Positions 12,142 through 24,648 of a stretch of DNA of 64,000 bases are shown here, piece by piece. Positions within the stretch are counted from its first letter, which is position 1. Each line of letters begins with the position of its first letter. Position numbers and translations under genes: made by a program. The notes beneath the pieces were generated by a model, which was not told where the DNA came from, ran no database searches, and was given only the letters and a program-made list of their open reading frames with translations. Source of the stretch: Candidatus Ecksteinia adelgidicola (GTDB taxonomy: Bacteria > Pseudomonadota > Gammaproteobacteria > Enterobacterales > Enterobacteriaceae); assembly GCA_020541345.1 (NCBI GenBank), contig CP045239.1:124001-188000 (forward strand). The letters are read 5' to 3'.

Positions 12142-13275
12142 TTAAGGTAAAAATAATTCTAATAAAGAATCAAGAAACATCTGTCCTTTTTTAGTAATTA
12201 ACCAATATTTTGATTCTTCTTTTAAAAACCCTATTTTAAATGCTTTGTTTAACGGTGATCGAATAATATTTTCTGTTAATCCAGTGTAATTTATAAAATC
12301 AGAACGTGGAATTTTTTCTAAAAGTCGGAATCTATTTAAAAAAAATTCAAAAGATCGATCTTTTAACGATACATTACTTTTTTTGTCTATATATGTTCCT
12401 TTCATAAAACCAAAAGGATGTTTAGTTTTTATTATACGAACAATATTATTATTAATAAAAGTCAATTTACTATGTGCACCGCATCCTATGCCTAAATAAT
12501 CACCAAAACGCCAATAATTAAGATTATGTTGACATTGATAACCTAAATGAGCATATGAAGAAATTTCATATTGAAAATAACCTGAATTAATTAGTAATTG
12601 ATGGCCTTTTTTAAAGATTTTCCATATATAATCATGACTTGGTAACGTTGGTGGATTTAAACTAAATAACGTATTAGGTTCAATCATTAACTGATACCAA
12701 GATAAATGAGATGGATTTATAGCAATAGCTTGATTAAGATCATATAATGCTTCTTTTAAAGATTGATTTGGCAAACCATACATTAAATCAAGATTAATAC
12801 TATGAAATTTACAGTTAGTTGCAAAACATATAATTTTTTTAGCTTCTTTTGAATTGTGAATCCGCCCTAAATTATATAATTTTTCGTCATTAAAACTTTG
12901 TATTCCAAGAGATATGCGATTTATTCCAGCTTTTTTGTAATTTTCAAAATATTGATAACTTATAGCATCAGGATTTACTTCTATAGTAATTTCAGCATTA
13001 CTAAAAATAGAAAGTCGTGATCGTATTCCATCTAATAACTCTCTTATTGCTTCTTGACTTAGTAAACTAGGAGTACCGCCACCTATAAAAATAGTAACAA
13101 TTTTACGATTTTTTATCAATGAAAGATCAGCATCTAAATCAGCTAATAAATGTCTTACATACTCTTTGCTTGGTATTTTATTCTTTAATAAATGTGAGTT
13201 AAAATCACAGTAAGGGCATTTTTTAATACACCATGGAATATGAATATATAAGCTTAACGGAGGAATTTTCAACAT
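12142..13275 (-). CDS. hemW: Heme chaperone HemW (radical SAM family)
   Basis: A radical-SAM family protein that binds heme and is proposed to deliver it to respiratory enzymes; formerly annotated as a coproporphyrinogen oxidase-like protein. The protein is 377 aa (E. coli 378). The iron-sulfur motif CxxxCxxC is C16, C20, C23 followed by DFNSH, the HemW form rather than the HemN form. GGGTPSLL (about 66-73) is the SAM-binding glycine motif, and the C-terminal HemN-like helical domain is complete. Upstream of the ATG there is only an A-rich stretch. Retention suggests heme-dependent respiration persists, which is inference. Confidence 0.94.
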   Translation of the reverse strand: MLKIPPLSLYIHIPWCIKKCPYCDFNSHLLKNKIPSKEYVRHLLADLDADLSLIKNRKIVTIFIGGGTPSLLSQEAIRELLDGIRSRLSIFSNAEITIEVNPDAISYQYFENYKKAGINRISLGIQSFNDEKLYNLGRIHNSKEAKKIICFATNCKFHSINLDLMYGLPNQSLKEALYDLNQAIAINPSHLSWYQLMIEPNTLFSLNPPTLPSHDYIWKIFKKGHQLLINSGYFQYEISSYAHLGYQCQHNLNYWRFGDYLGIGCGAHSKLTFINNNIVRIIKTKHPFGFMKGTYIDKKSNVSLKDRSFEFFLNRFRLLEKIPRSDFINYTGLTENIIRSPLNKAFKIGFLKEESKYWLITKKGQMFLDSLLELFLP

Positions 13276-14032
13276 TTTTTTCTAAAAAAATGATAACATA
13301 AAATTAAGTAATTTTTCATAATTTAAAGATATAATTGTCTGATTATACTTCAAAAAAAAAAGAAAGTATAAATTTTTATTAAAAGAAATATACTAAATTG
13401 GTAATATAAAGTTTTAAGACATATATAAAAATATTATAATATTAAAACTCTTAATAAAACGTGTTTTATTTTAATCAACAATATTTTAATATCTTTGTGA
13501 TCATGCATATTGTTATTTTGAGATATTTAATAAATATCAAAACATATGAAATAGTATAATATATATACTTTTTTGTTAAAACATATTGTTGATTGTTAAT
13601 TATTATTTATAATTTTAAATAAAAGTATATACTATAATGTATAAAATATTTTAATATAAAAGTTATATAATACATTTTAAACAACTATGTTTTTATAATT
13701 TTTAAAATTAATTAACATATTTTTATTTTTCTTTAATTTAAAATAAAAATTAGTTTTATAGCCATTATTTAAAATAGTTGTTTGATATTTTATAACAAAG
13801 TTTTAAAATAAAATATGTTTAAAAATTTTATTATACTATTTATTGTAATAAATTTATTTAATTATAAATATTAAAAATTATTCATATAACATCAATTAAA
13901 AAAACAGTAATATTTTAAATCTGTAATAACTCTTATATTATATTAATATGTAAAAAATTTTACACTATTTTTATAATTAGTTTTTAAATTCTTCGGTAAT
14001 AATATATTAATGACATTAAAGAAGTATTGTAT
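13276..14032. other. Gene-free gap at the expected yggU-rdgB position
   Basis: In E. coli the order is yggS-yggT-yggU-rdgB-hemW. Here yggT and hemW are kept in that order and direction, but the 757 bp between them contains no readable yggU or rdgB. The size fits an eroded and partly deleted pair of genes. Confidence 0.6.
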
Positions 14033-14599
14033 TTATAGTAAAAACCATGCTCGTCCTAAAAAATCAATACCTAAATAATTTAGTAGATATAGAATTAAAA
14101 TAATAACTATAGATGAAACATCAATTCTACTTATTATTGGAATTATTGGAATTACTTTTCGAATTGATTCAGTAAGTGGTTCAGTTAATTGATATAGAAC
14201 ATAATTTATTGGTTGTTGTGATGAACTAATCCAACTTATTACACTACGCATAGTTATCACCCAAAATATTAGATAACCTACTGATTTTATTAATGAAATA
14301 ATACTAAATAATAAAGAATAATAACCGATTGATGCTAATCTACCTTGCATTAGTAATAATAGAAAATATTTGACAGTCATTAATAAAAATATTAATAATA
14401 ATATAATACCATTAAATGGCCCTTTAATTCCAGAAGTAATTCGATTTGTTAAATTAATAAAAGGTTGACTAACTTGAAAAACAAATTGTGAAAGTGGATT
14501 GTAAAAATTAATACATGTCCATCTCATCCAAACATATAATAATAATGCTATTATGTATAAGTCAATAACGTTCTTAAATAAAAAAGTTAACGTTCGCAT
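14033..14599 (-). CDS. yggT: YggT family inner-membrane protein
   Basis: Small membrane protein; in enterobacteria YggT has been linked to osmotic shock tolerance and potassium handling, but its mechanism is unclear. The protein is 188 aa, the E. coli length, with two YGGT repeats (about residues 1-90 and 95-188), each carrying hydrophobic segments and a PxxxxxR-type motif (for example PLTESIRKVIPII). The start has a good Shine-Dalgarno AAAGGA. It precedes hemW on the same strand; the normally intervening genes are gone. Confidence 0.92.
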   Translation of the reverse strand: MRTLTFLFKNVIDLYIIALLLYVWMRWTCINFYNPLSQFVFQVSQPFINLTNRITSGIKGPFNGIILLLIFLLMTVKYFLLLLMQGRLASIGYYSLLFSIISLIKSVGYLIFWVITMRSVISWISSSQQPINYVLYQLTEPLTESIRKVIPIIPIISRIDVSSIVIILILYLLNYLGIDFLGRAWFLL

Positions 14600-16885
14600 A
14601 TTAGAGTCCTTTAAATGAATGTTATATTATTTAAAATAACTTTTTATATGTATAGAATACTCTTTCTTTGATAAATTCAGATGAAGCGTTTAGTAATTTA
14701 TTTTTTTAAAATACTTATATTACTACATTGATAAAACTGTTTTTAAAGTTATCTATTTATGTAAAAATAATAATACGTATATTAACTATTATTTATTAAA
14801 TTATTGTATTAATAATTTCATGTAAAATAAAATAATTTTATAATTATTTTTTTTATATAACGAGTTTTTTTATTTTCTATTAGTCGAAAACAAAAAGAGC
14901 TTTTTTCTTATTTTTTTTAAAAAATACTTATTGTATTTATTATCTTTTATATTTAATAACTTTATTAAACAAATACGAGAATAAAAAACTGTTATTTAAT
15001 TCATAATAAATAAACATAATATAGTTAAACTTTATATAATTAAGTAAACATTATTATGTCAATACATTGTATTTATTTTATTACTTGATAGTAACATGAA
15101 CGTTTTGTTTAAACAATATTAACAAAAAATAGCAATAATAGATCACTCTTATTAAATTAATACATAATTTTATTATTTTATTTTTTTATTATAATAAAAA
15201 AATAAAAATGAATTTATTTTTATAGAGAATATTCTGTTATTATTTTAATAATTATAAATTTTTGTATTATACTAGAATAAATAATGGTAAATGTGTAATG
15301 ATGTATTATATTATTTTTATAATAGTAGTATATTAACATAACTAAATTTTATATTTTAAAAGTAAAAATTAAATGTATTAATAATAATAATTATACTTTT
15401 ATATATTTCATCATATTTGTATAAAAATATATATTTATAAAAAAATATTTTTAAAAACATTAATATATTTATTATATATTAAAACATTATTTTAATATGT
15501 ATTATATTTTAATATTTATTATTAGAGTAAACTTATTAAAAACAATTTAATAAGTTTGTTTTATTATATTATTTTATCATAATGTAGTACTGAATTTAAT
15601 AAAATTCTAAATTGTTTTTATCTATTTTTAGATCTAGTTATTACAAAAATATAAAACAATTTTAAAAAAGTTTTTAACCATAATCATAAAGTAATATTTA
15701 ATAATATGAAAATGTTTTTATAATTGTTAAGAAATATATAGATTATAAATAAAGTTATAATATTATAGATTAGAACATTAATCTTTTTTTTATTTATATT
15801 AATAATTTATTTATTGTTTTTATTTGTTTTCACTAATTATTTTTTTGATAAATACCAGTACGTATATTTTTATATTTATCTTATATTTATAATCTTATAT
15901 TGATAAAATAAAAATTTAATTTTATTATGAAATAATTTATTCACTAATTTTAATTATTTTATGATAAAGTAACTAATTAATTTTTATGTAAACAAGATAT
16001 AATTCTATTTTATTTTTTATTCTAAAAAAAAGACTGTGATTATTATTTTGTATAATAAAATATTATATAATAAAATATAATATTATTTAAATAATTTTAT
16101 ATGTCTTAAAAATACACTATTAAAATTTTAATATTTATGCATAACATATATTACAAATATGATATTAAACATTAACAATATTTTTATCTTGTAAAAATTT
16201 TTAAAATTTTAATATAATAAAGTTTATTTTAATTTATTTTTTTATTATAATATTAAATTAATGAATTTCATTAAAAATTTTAACAAATAGTTAAATATAA
16301 ATTTATATTAATAAAAATATAAAATAATATTACTTTTATTTAATTAGTTTAATATAGAAATATTTAGTTACTATTCATACACATGTAATAAATAAAATAT
16401 AGCAATTTTAAATTAATTTTTATCAAATATATATAATAAATATTTTATTAAAATATTTTATTAAAATATAAAAAGCGTTACACAATAAACAATAAAATAT
16501 TTTATAATATTTATGATGCTTAATTAAAGTTATTTATTAAATTTTAAATTTTTAGAATATTTTATATTATATATTATAATATCAATCATATAATATATAT
16601 TATTGATATCATTCACAACACAATTAAAATATATAGTGTTAAATTTTATCATATTTATTATGTTTTTTTATAAAATTTTTATTTAGTTTTTTCTAATAAA
16701 AAAAATTTTTATTAAAAGTATATTATTGTTTATTTTGAATTTGAAATACAAAATATAATGTAGATAATTAATTTTTATAATAATATTCACTTATGATTAA
16801 AATTATTATAAAAATTACTAATATAATAAAAAAATATTAAAAACAAATATTGTTATTTTTTATACAATACTTTTATTTATATTAG

Positions 16886-16939
16886 AATAAAGCAAGTTAA
16901 AACAATTAGTTATATTAAAATAAAGCAAGTTAAAACAAT
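16886..16939. repeat. Direct repeat, 21-bp match at 33-bp spacing
   Basis: Two copies sharing the core AAGCAAGTTAAAACAAT, offset by 33 bp. Similarity extends a few bases upstream with one mismatch. Consistent with a 33-bp tandem duplication. Confidence 0.85.
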
Positions 16940-17607
16940 GAACGTGGATATTTCAATATATAATAAGTGATATTCATACAATTCTATTTTATGTAATTCT
17001 TTAAAAATATTTACCTCAATGATAACTGTTAATATAAAATAGCATCATTAGATTTTAATCTGATCAATAAAAAATGTTTTCTACTTACATTACTCATTAA
17101 AATACATGAAACGATTTTATTTTAATCAATAGGTAATATTTTTATAATATTTTATTAATAAAAGTATTTATATTGTCGTTATTTTTTATTTGTCAAAATA
17201 TTATTAAGATTATAGTAAAAATTTTTATATTTAAATTATAATAATATAAAAGTTATCAAAAAATATGGATTATCTTTAAATTTAAACAATAATATCTATT
17301 TAAAATATTTAATATATTCTTAATTATGTTTATATCAAATAATTTGTTCAGTGATAGATTGAATTTTTTTTAAGTGACAATATGTAGACTTATATTACAA
17401 ATATAACAAAATTAGTATATTTTAAAATTTAACATCTTAATATACTTAATTTTTTTACTTTAGTTTTTTTGTTACACTAAAGATGATATATTTTATTAAT
17501 GATGAATGTTTATCTTTTAACTATGATATGAAATTAAATGTTTATTTATCACTTTTATATTGTATAATAAAAATATAACAAGTTTTATAATTTATTTTAA
17601 AATATTA

Positions 17608-17633
17608 ATTGTAGTATTTTATTGTAGTATTTT
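17608..17633. repeat. 13-bp tandem duplication
   Basis: Two perfect adjacent copies of ATTGTAGTATTTT in non-coding sequence. Confidence 0.85.
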
Positions 17634-18473
17634 CTAAGAAAGACATTAACGTTTTTTTATTAAAATAAATTAAATTTCTAATATTTATAAATTTTACGTT
17701 GTTTTTTTTTTGAATATATAATATATATTTTTGTAGAATTCATATTAATATGACATTTTTCATCTAAATTAATACTACTTTATAATAGTAAACCTATTGA
17801 TATTTAATATCGAACATATAATTTATAAAATTTTAAAATTGATATTATTTGATAAAACTTTATATAAAGCAACTATTATTACTGTAATATTTTATTTATG
17901 AATTTTTTTTATTTTCTTATATCATCTAGCAATAACACTTTATAAATTATATTTTTAAGTTCTTAACATTTAGTTTATTAATAACTGTACAGTATTAAAC
18001 TTTATGATATTAAAACAAATAAACTTCTTAATTTTTAATTGTTTAATATTACATGATTATTACTGAAATTCTTAGCTTTATCTGTTGCCTTCTTGACAAG
18101 AATAGTGATGTTTTATAATAAATAATAAACATTTACTTAAATTCGAAAATCTTAAAAATTATTTATGACTTTTTATTATCATGCATTCTATAAAAAATAA
18201 TTAATAAAAAATTTATTAAACATAATCATTAGATTACAATATTATTAATATAATAAAATTATAAAGACATTTTATTGTGTATTATATTAAATTAATACAC
18301 TAATATAATTAAATTTTAAAATTATAAAATAATTTTTTTAATTATTTTTTTGTAAAATTTTGGATAAAGTAATATATTTTAATATAAAAAACATAATTTA
18401 ATACTAATATAATTTAATACTAATTAATAAAATTTATATAGATTTAATTATTGAGATTAAACTATTTATTAAA

Positions 18474-18821
18474 TTATGATATCATAGAACCTAAAGGACA
18501 ACCACCTAATAAATGCATGTGAATATGATAAATTTCTTGACCACTATGACGATTACAATTTAAAATCAACCGATAACCATCTTTATCTATTTTTTCTTTT
18601 TTAGCGATTTTTGCTGCAATAACAATCATCTTACCAAGCATCGATACATGTTTTGAAGTTACGTCATTTATAGTAGAAATGATAGCATTTGGAATAATTA
18701 AAATATGTGTTGGAGTTTTTGGTGCACTATCACGAAATGCGGTTATAAGTTTATCTTGATAAACGATATCAGCAAAAATTTCTCTTCGAATAATTTTACT
18801 AAAAATTGTTTCTTTTATCAT
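18474..18821 (-). CDS. hinT: HIT-family purine nucleoside phosphoramidase
   Basis: Hydrolyses AMP-lysine and other nucleoside phosphoramidates, including adenylated intermediates leaking from lysyl-tRNA synthetase. The protein is 115 aa against 119 in E. coli. The histidine triad HIHMH is at H99, H101 and H103, and the N-terminal block [12 protein letters not shown] is conserved. It ends right after the PLG-containing loop, so the short C-terminal tail of the E. coli protein is shortened and changed. AAGG lies about 10 nt before the ATG. It stands alone between two multi-kilobase deserts. Confidence 0.95.
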   Translation of the reverse strand: MIKETIFSKIIRREIFADIVYQDKLITAFRDSAPKTPTHILIIPNAIISTINDVTSKHVSMLGKMIVIAAKIAKKEKIDKDGYRLILNCNRHSGQEIYHIHMHLLGGCPLGSMIS

Positions 18822-21800
18822 TATAACATACCTTCATTTAAATTTTTATAATAAAGAAAATTAATAAATAATGTTAATTATTTTTTTAATAATAAAAAGT
18901 TATTATTATAATTTATATAAATATTTTTACTCATTCATTATAAGAAGATATTTTTTTAGCAACAATTACATATTAAAAATAAATAATATAATTATTTTAT
19001 AATAAAATAATTGTAATTTACAGACATTTTCTATAGATGACTAAAAAGTATAAATAAATAGTAAATTAACAAAAATAAAACAAACTAACTGATAAAAATA
19101 AAATAAATTAATTGCATAATTTGATAAGAAAATAAAAATTAAATATAAAATGTTTAAATATAAAAATTAAAGAATACAATAGTATAATATTTTAATTGTG
19201 TAACTAATAAAAATCAGATATTATTATTTGTTTTTATATCATAAATATTATTTATTTAAAAAAATAAAATATTAATATTAGTTTTTTATTAAATTTGTTA
19301 TTTTAATATATAATTTTATATATTTTAATTATGTTATATATATTTATAAATAATGTTTAAGTATATATTTAAAACTTTAAAAAAAATAAATGTTTTATAT
19401 ATACAAAAAATAAAAATTTTAAATAATTAAGATCTTTTATTAAGACTCGATAGAATTAAATAAATATTAAATATATGATTATATAAATTATGTTTTATTT
19501 AATTTAAAATTATTGAAATTCATGTAAAATAAATAAGTATTTTAAAAATAAAAATAAAAAAATTTTTATAAAATATTTATTTATGTAATAATTATATATA
19601 ATTTATAAAAAATAAAATAATATATATTTTAATAAAAATTTTAATTAAAATATAAACAATTTATATAAAATTATTAATATTATTTATAAAAAACAATTAA
19701 ATAAATATTATTTATAATTTAATAAAATACTATTAACCTATCATAAGATATTAGTTAAAACATTAAATATTATTTTTATATATTAAAAAATTTTTGTTTT
19801 TTTGTTTAAATACTCTATTATCGTAATGAGCAGTTATTTTAAAATATAATTATGTAATAATTTATATTAAATATTTAACATAATTTTTTTATATAATTTT
19901 TTATTAATATTTAATAAAAAACTAAACAGCATATTAGTAAAAATAAATTTTTGTATACTTGAATTTAATATTAGTAATATATTTTAAATATGTTCATTTT
20001 ATAATAAAATTACTTATAAAGTAATCTTTTACAAATATTTATATTATTTTTATTATGTCTAATTGTGTTAATATATGTTTAGTCTGCTATTCATATAATC
20101 CTGATATGATAATCTGATATGAAATGTTTGTAAAAATAAATTTTTTAAAATGATTAATAATATTTAATCATAATAAGTAATATTTAATTATAATAAGTAT
20201 GATAAATTCAATATTTTATGATATCACTATTTTTATAATTTTTTTTGATTGCTAATTTTTTTATTTTAATCATTGACATGTCTGACAAGATTACATCTTG
20301 TATAACAATTATTATTATACTTCACAAAAAAAATGTAATAAATTGAATAATGAATAATTATTGAAAATACTTTTCTTAAATAATACGCTTTTATTAATCA
20401 ATTAAATTAATATATTTTATAATTACGAATATTATGAACTCATTTAACATATTTAAATGAATACACATATACTGTAATTCTTTTTTATAACAGTAATAAA
20501 AGTTATATTTTTAATACTAATATCAGTCTTAATTAATAGATTATTATTTATTTTATAAATTTTAGTTCTATTTATAAGTTAAAATATATTTTTTATTGTT
20601 TTTTATTTAAAAATAGGATTTTTAAAAATAAAATAAATAAAAAATTAATTTAGAGAAATTCAATTGTTATTAAAAATATGTAATATACTAATATTTTTAA
20701 TATTAAAATAAAGCTAATAATTTATATTATGTTAACACAAAAAATAAAATTAGTAAAAAATTTATTTAATTACAAAACTTTTATTTATTCTAGTATAATA
20801 TATTAAATTTATTACATTTAAATTTAAACTAAATCAAATTTGTTAATAAAATTATTAAACATTTTTTTACTGAAAGTTTGATTTAACTCATTATAAATGT
20901 TTTTTTAAAAATACGTATTCATTAAAGAATTAAAAAAGCTATAATAATAAATATTTTTTACTATTCTAATTATTAAAAGAACAGTATAGATACATACATG
21001 CTTATTAAAGATTAACATAATAGTTAATCTTAAGTTAATCTTATATGTTATGCATCACACAATCCTAATAAAAGAAATATTTTTTAATAATATAGATGTT
21101 AGAATTTAAAAAATATTTTAATAATTTTTGTATCATTGATAATGCGTGATATTAATTAATAGATTAAGTATTCAAAATACTTATTGGTTGATACATGACA
21201 ATATTTTTATTAGTTTTTAAATTTTATATTATACTTAATTTAAAACGTTATTTAAAAAGTAACGCTCTATAATAATAAAAATATATAAATAATTTATACA
21301 GTGATATCAGTAAAATTATTAATTTCTTTTTAATAAAAGATAGAAATTAATAAAATCGTGCTTTAAAATTAGTTAAATTTTTTATTTTTCGATACTTAAA
21401 ATATAACTTCTATAATTATCATATTTTAAACAAATGTAAAATGTAATTAAAAAATTTTTTATTATTATCAAAAGGTTGGAGAATTTTTATTTATGTTTTA
21501 ATATTTTTATTTAAACATCAACTTTCTATTTAAAACATTTTTAATGTTTAATCATAGTAAATAGATGATGTTAATTTTACATTCTTCATATGACATATTT
21601 AGTATACTATACCACCATATAGCAATAGTGATATTTTATAATTAGAATTGTACTAACTTTTTTCATGTTAATAATTTACTTGAATTAATATGGTTCGTTT
21701 TGTTACTAATGATGCTGCTTGATAAATATAATATTTGTAAGCATCTATTCGTAATAGTTGTATTATTAAGAATAAACAGTTTTAATTCAGTCGTAATTTA

Positions 21801-24648
21801 TAAGTAATAGTATATTTTGTTTGTAGTTATTAAAAATTATAAAACCTTAATTATATGCTTTTATATTATGACTATTAAAAAGATAAAAAACATCTTTATG
21901 CATATTAATCACATTTTAACTTTTTTAATTTAAAAATATATTTTTAATAACTTCATATAGAATATTTTATAGTTCTATACAATAAAATAAGTTTTTATTT
22001 ACTACAGATTGTCAATATTTCTCATTATTAATCTTTATTTAATTTAATAAAATATTATAAAAAATAACTTGACTTATATTAACATTAGACCATTTTAAAT
22101 AAATAAAAATACGAAGTTACTATTGCTAATTAATAGATATATTTTTAATTGCTGATTTTAAATTTAATGAAAAAAAATTAATCTGAAATCGATTAATATT
22201 AATTTATTAAGAATATTATTTTTTAATAAAATCTATTAATTTTAAAGTAAAAATTAAAACATAGCGATAATAATTCAAATGTTTTTTTAAATATCAAAAC
22301 TTTTTTTTATAAAATGTTAACCTATTTAAATAAAAAATTTTATATAATTTTTTATTAAGGTCAAATAACTATGTCTCATTATGGTTCTTTATTAATAATT
22401 GCTATAAACAATTAAATAATAATTTTCAGAACTGTTGTATTTATAAAATTAAATATTTTTAGTATCTTAACATTTTCATGATTATTCAAATAAATAAAAT
22501 TTTAGGATACTATTTATTAGTTATTAATAAATATAATTATTTTTTATATTATTTTATTTGTACTCAATTAAAATTATTTTTTTTAGACATAAAATAATAA
22601 TGACAATACAAAAAGATTAGGTATCAAAACATTTTTTATTCATGTTTGATACTATATATTCATTTTATAATCATTTACAATATTGAAATATTATTAGATA
22701 AAGTAAAATTTTTTTATTTTTAAATAAAATATTAAAAATAATAAATATGATCTTTATATTTTTAATATTTAAACATTATTAACATTGAATCAGAATACAT
22801 TTAATAACTTAAATTAATGCTTACGTTAACTTTGTATAATTTATATATAATTATGTACAATTTATAAATCGTATTTATTAGTGTTTATTAATATATAAAA
22901 ATGTTTTTTTTATTTATTTCAAAAAAAAATCTAATATCAGTGTTTACAGATAATTAAATAATTACAATAAAAGATAAATATAATAAAACAAAATAATAAT
23001 TATTTTATTTATATTATTTTTTATTAAATGAAAACTAGATAAATGTTAGTCAAAGTTATTATTTTTACTATTTTTCTTGTTTATACTAATAGATTATATT
23101 TTATCAACTTTATTTATTTTAATGTTATTTAGTTATTTTATTTAACTATGCTTATTTCTAATAAATAGAATAATTTTCGTGATTAATGTCTATTTATTTA
23201 TTTTTTATCTAATAATTTGTAGAAAATATTACGCAAACTTATCGTTATTTAAAATTATTTTTTATATATTCATAATTCTATATATTAATGGTATCTGTTA
23301 TTCTGTTAAAAAGAACGAATAAAATTCGAACAATGAGTGAAATTAATAAATAGTATTAAAAATTTTAAATGATGTTCTTTAATATTTAACATAACCACAT
23401 AAAGCTAAAATGAAGTAGACAAGTATTCTATCTTAAATATTGATGCTTATGTACGAGTTATTATGTATGTATTATGTTAAAAATACATTAAAATAAAAAA
23501 TTTTTGTACTACATAATAATACTTTAGTGTATATTCAATCTAAGATTTGATTTCTTATTTTTAAATATTTTATTAAAAACTAATTTATATTTATTTTAAT
23601 AAAATTTAAAGATAGCAGTAATTTTCCTAGTTTTATAGATCATGATTTGACATATTATTATTAGTTAAATATTATTTAATTTAATTTTTTTATGATTGTT
23701 AACTAGCATGCGAATGATATTATGTAATAATAAAAACAATTCACTAAATTAAGATTTAAACAATAATTTAAAATAAAATTATAATTTTTATATATTCGTA
23801 TAATACTAATATGATGAATTTATATTTTATTTATTTAAATCATATTATCTTTTAAGATTTTATATTTAATAAAATTTATTTTTTATACTTCAAATAAGTA
23901 AAAGTATTTTATATTTAACGTATGAATGTTAAATATTTTGTATAAAAGTTACAAATTTACAATTAAAATAAAACTATAATATCAAATACAATAAACTTTT
24001 ATGTTTTAAATAAAATTTATTCTATCGATCATTATATTTTTAATTATATGATAAAATATTTTAAATATTATAATAAATGAATATATAACATATATTAATT
24101 TTAAAAATAAAATTTTTATAAAATCAGCATTTAAAACTTAACTAATAATTAATATGAAAAATAAAACTATAGTAATAAACTTTTATTTATAGAACTGACT
24201 ACAATTAATTTTTTTTAATTGTAAAAATTATATAAGACATTTATTTAAACATATTATAAAACGTTTTTTATAAAACTGTTTGATATTAAAATAACAGAAT
24301 TTATTAATTTTATTTTATATATTACTAAATTTAATAGGTATTAATATTTTTGTAAAATAATATTTAATCATTGTACAAAATATAATTAATTTTTATTAAA
24401 ATTAAAATGTATTAATAACAAAAACAAATATAAAATATAATTTTTAATTATGTTATTTTAGAATCAATTAAATTTTTAATTTTAATATAAATGGACAATT
24501 ATTTTTACAAAATAAAAATTATTTCTTTTTTAATGTATAAAATTTCACTTTATAATAAAAAATTTTATATATGTTTTAATAATCTTATGAAATAAAAATT
24601 TAAAAAATAATGATTTGATTTAAAAAAATTATAAAAAAATAAAACAAT
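18822..24648. other. 5.8 kb gene-free desert
   Basis: No gene, tRNA or repeat family recognised. A patch near 21,590-21,790 is visibly richer in G/C than its surroundings and may be a decayed gene, but its longest frames are only about ten codons. One 20-bp tandem duplication is listed separately. Confidence 0.65.
20158..20197. repeat. 20-bp tandem duplication
   Basis: Two adjacent copies of TAATATTTAATCATAATAAG with one mismatch. A shorter duplication (CTGATATGA twice) lies about 50 bp upstream. Confidence 0.85.

Larger units (their letters stand above)
14600..18473. other. 3.9 kb gene-free region between hinT and yggT
   Basis: No gene could be recognised; yggS, which precedes yggT in E. 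coli, is not readable. The region contains two short tandem duplications (listed). Slightly GC-richer patches near 16,935-17,100 and 18,060-18,110 may be the last traces of former genes, but no protein similarity is visible. Confidence 0.6.

Noticed and set aside
18094-18122. TTGACA followed by TATAAT, promoter-like
   Set aside because: The spacing is 15 bp, shorter than usual, and no gene lies downstream. TATAAT is too common here to be informative.
21690-21722. Short frame MVRFVTNDAA in a GC-richer patch
   Set aside because: Only ten codons. It may be part of a decayed gene but cannot be identified.
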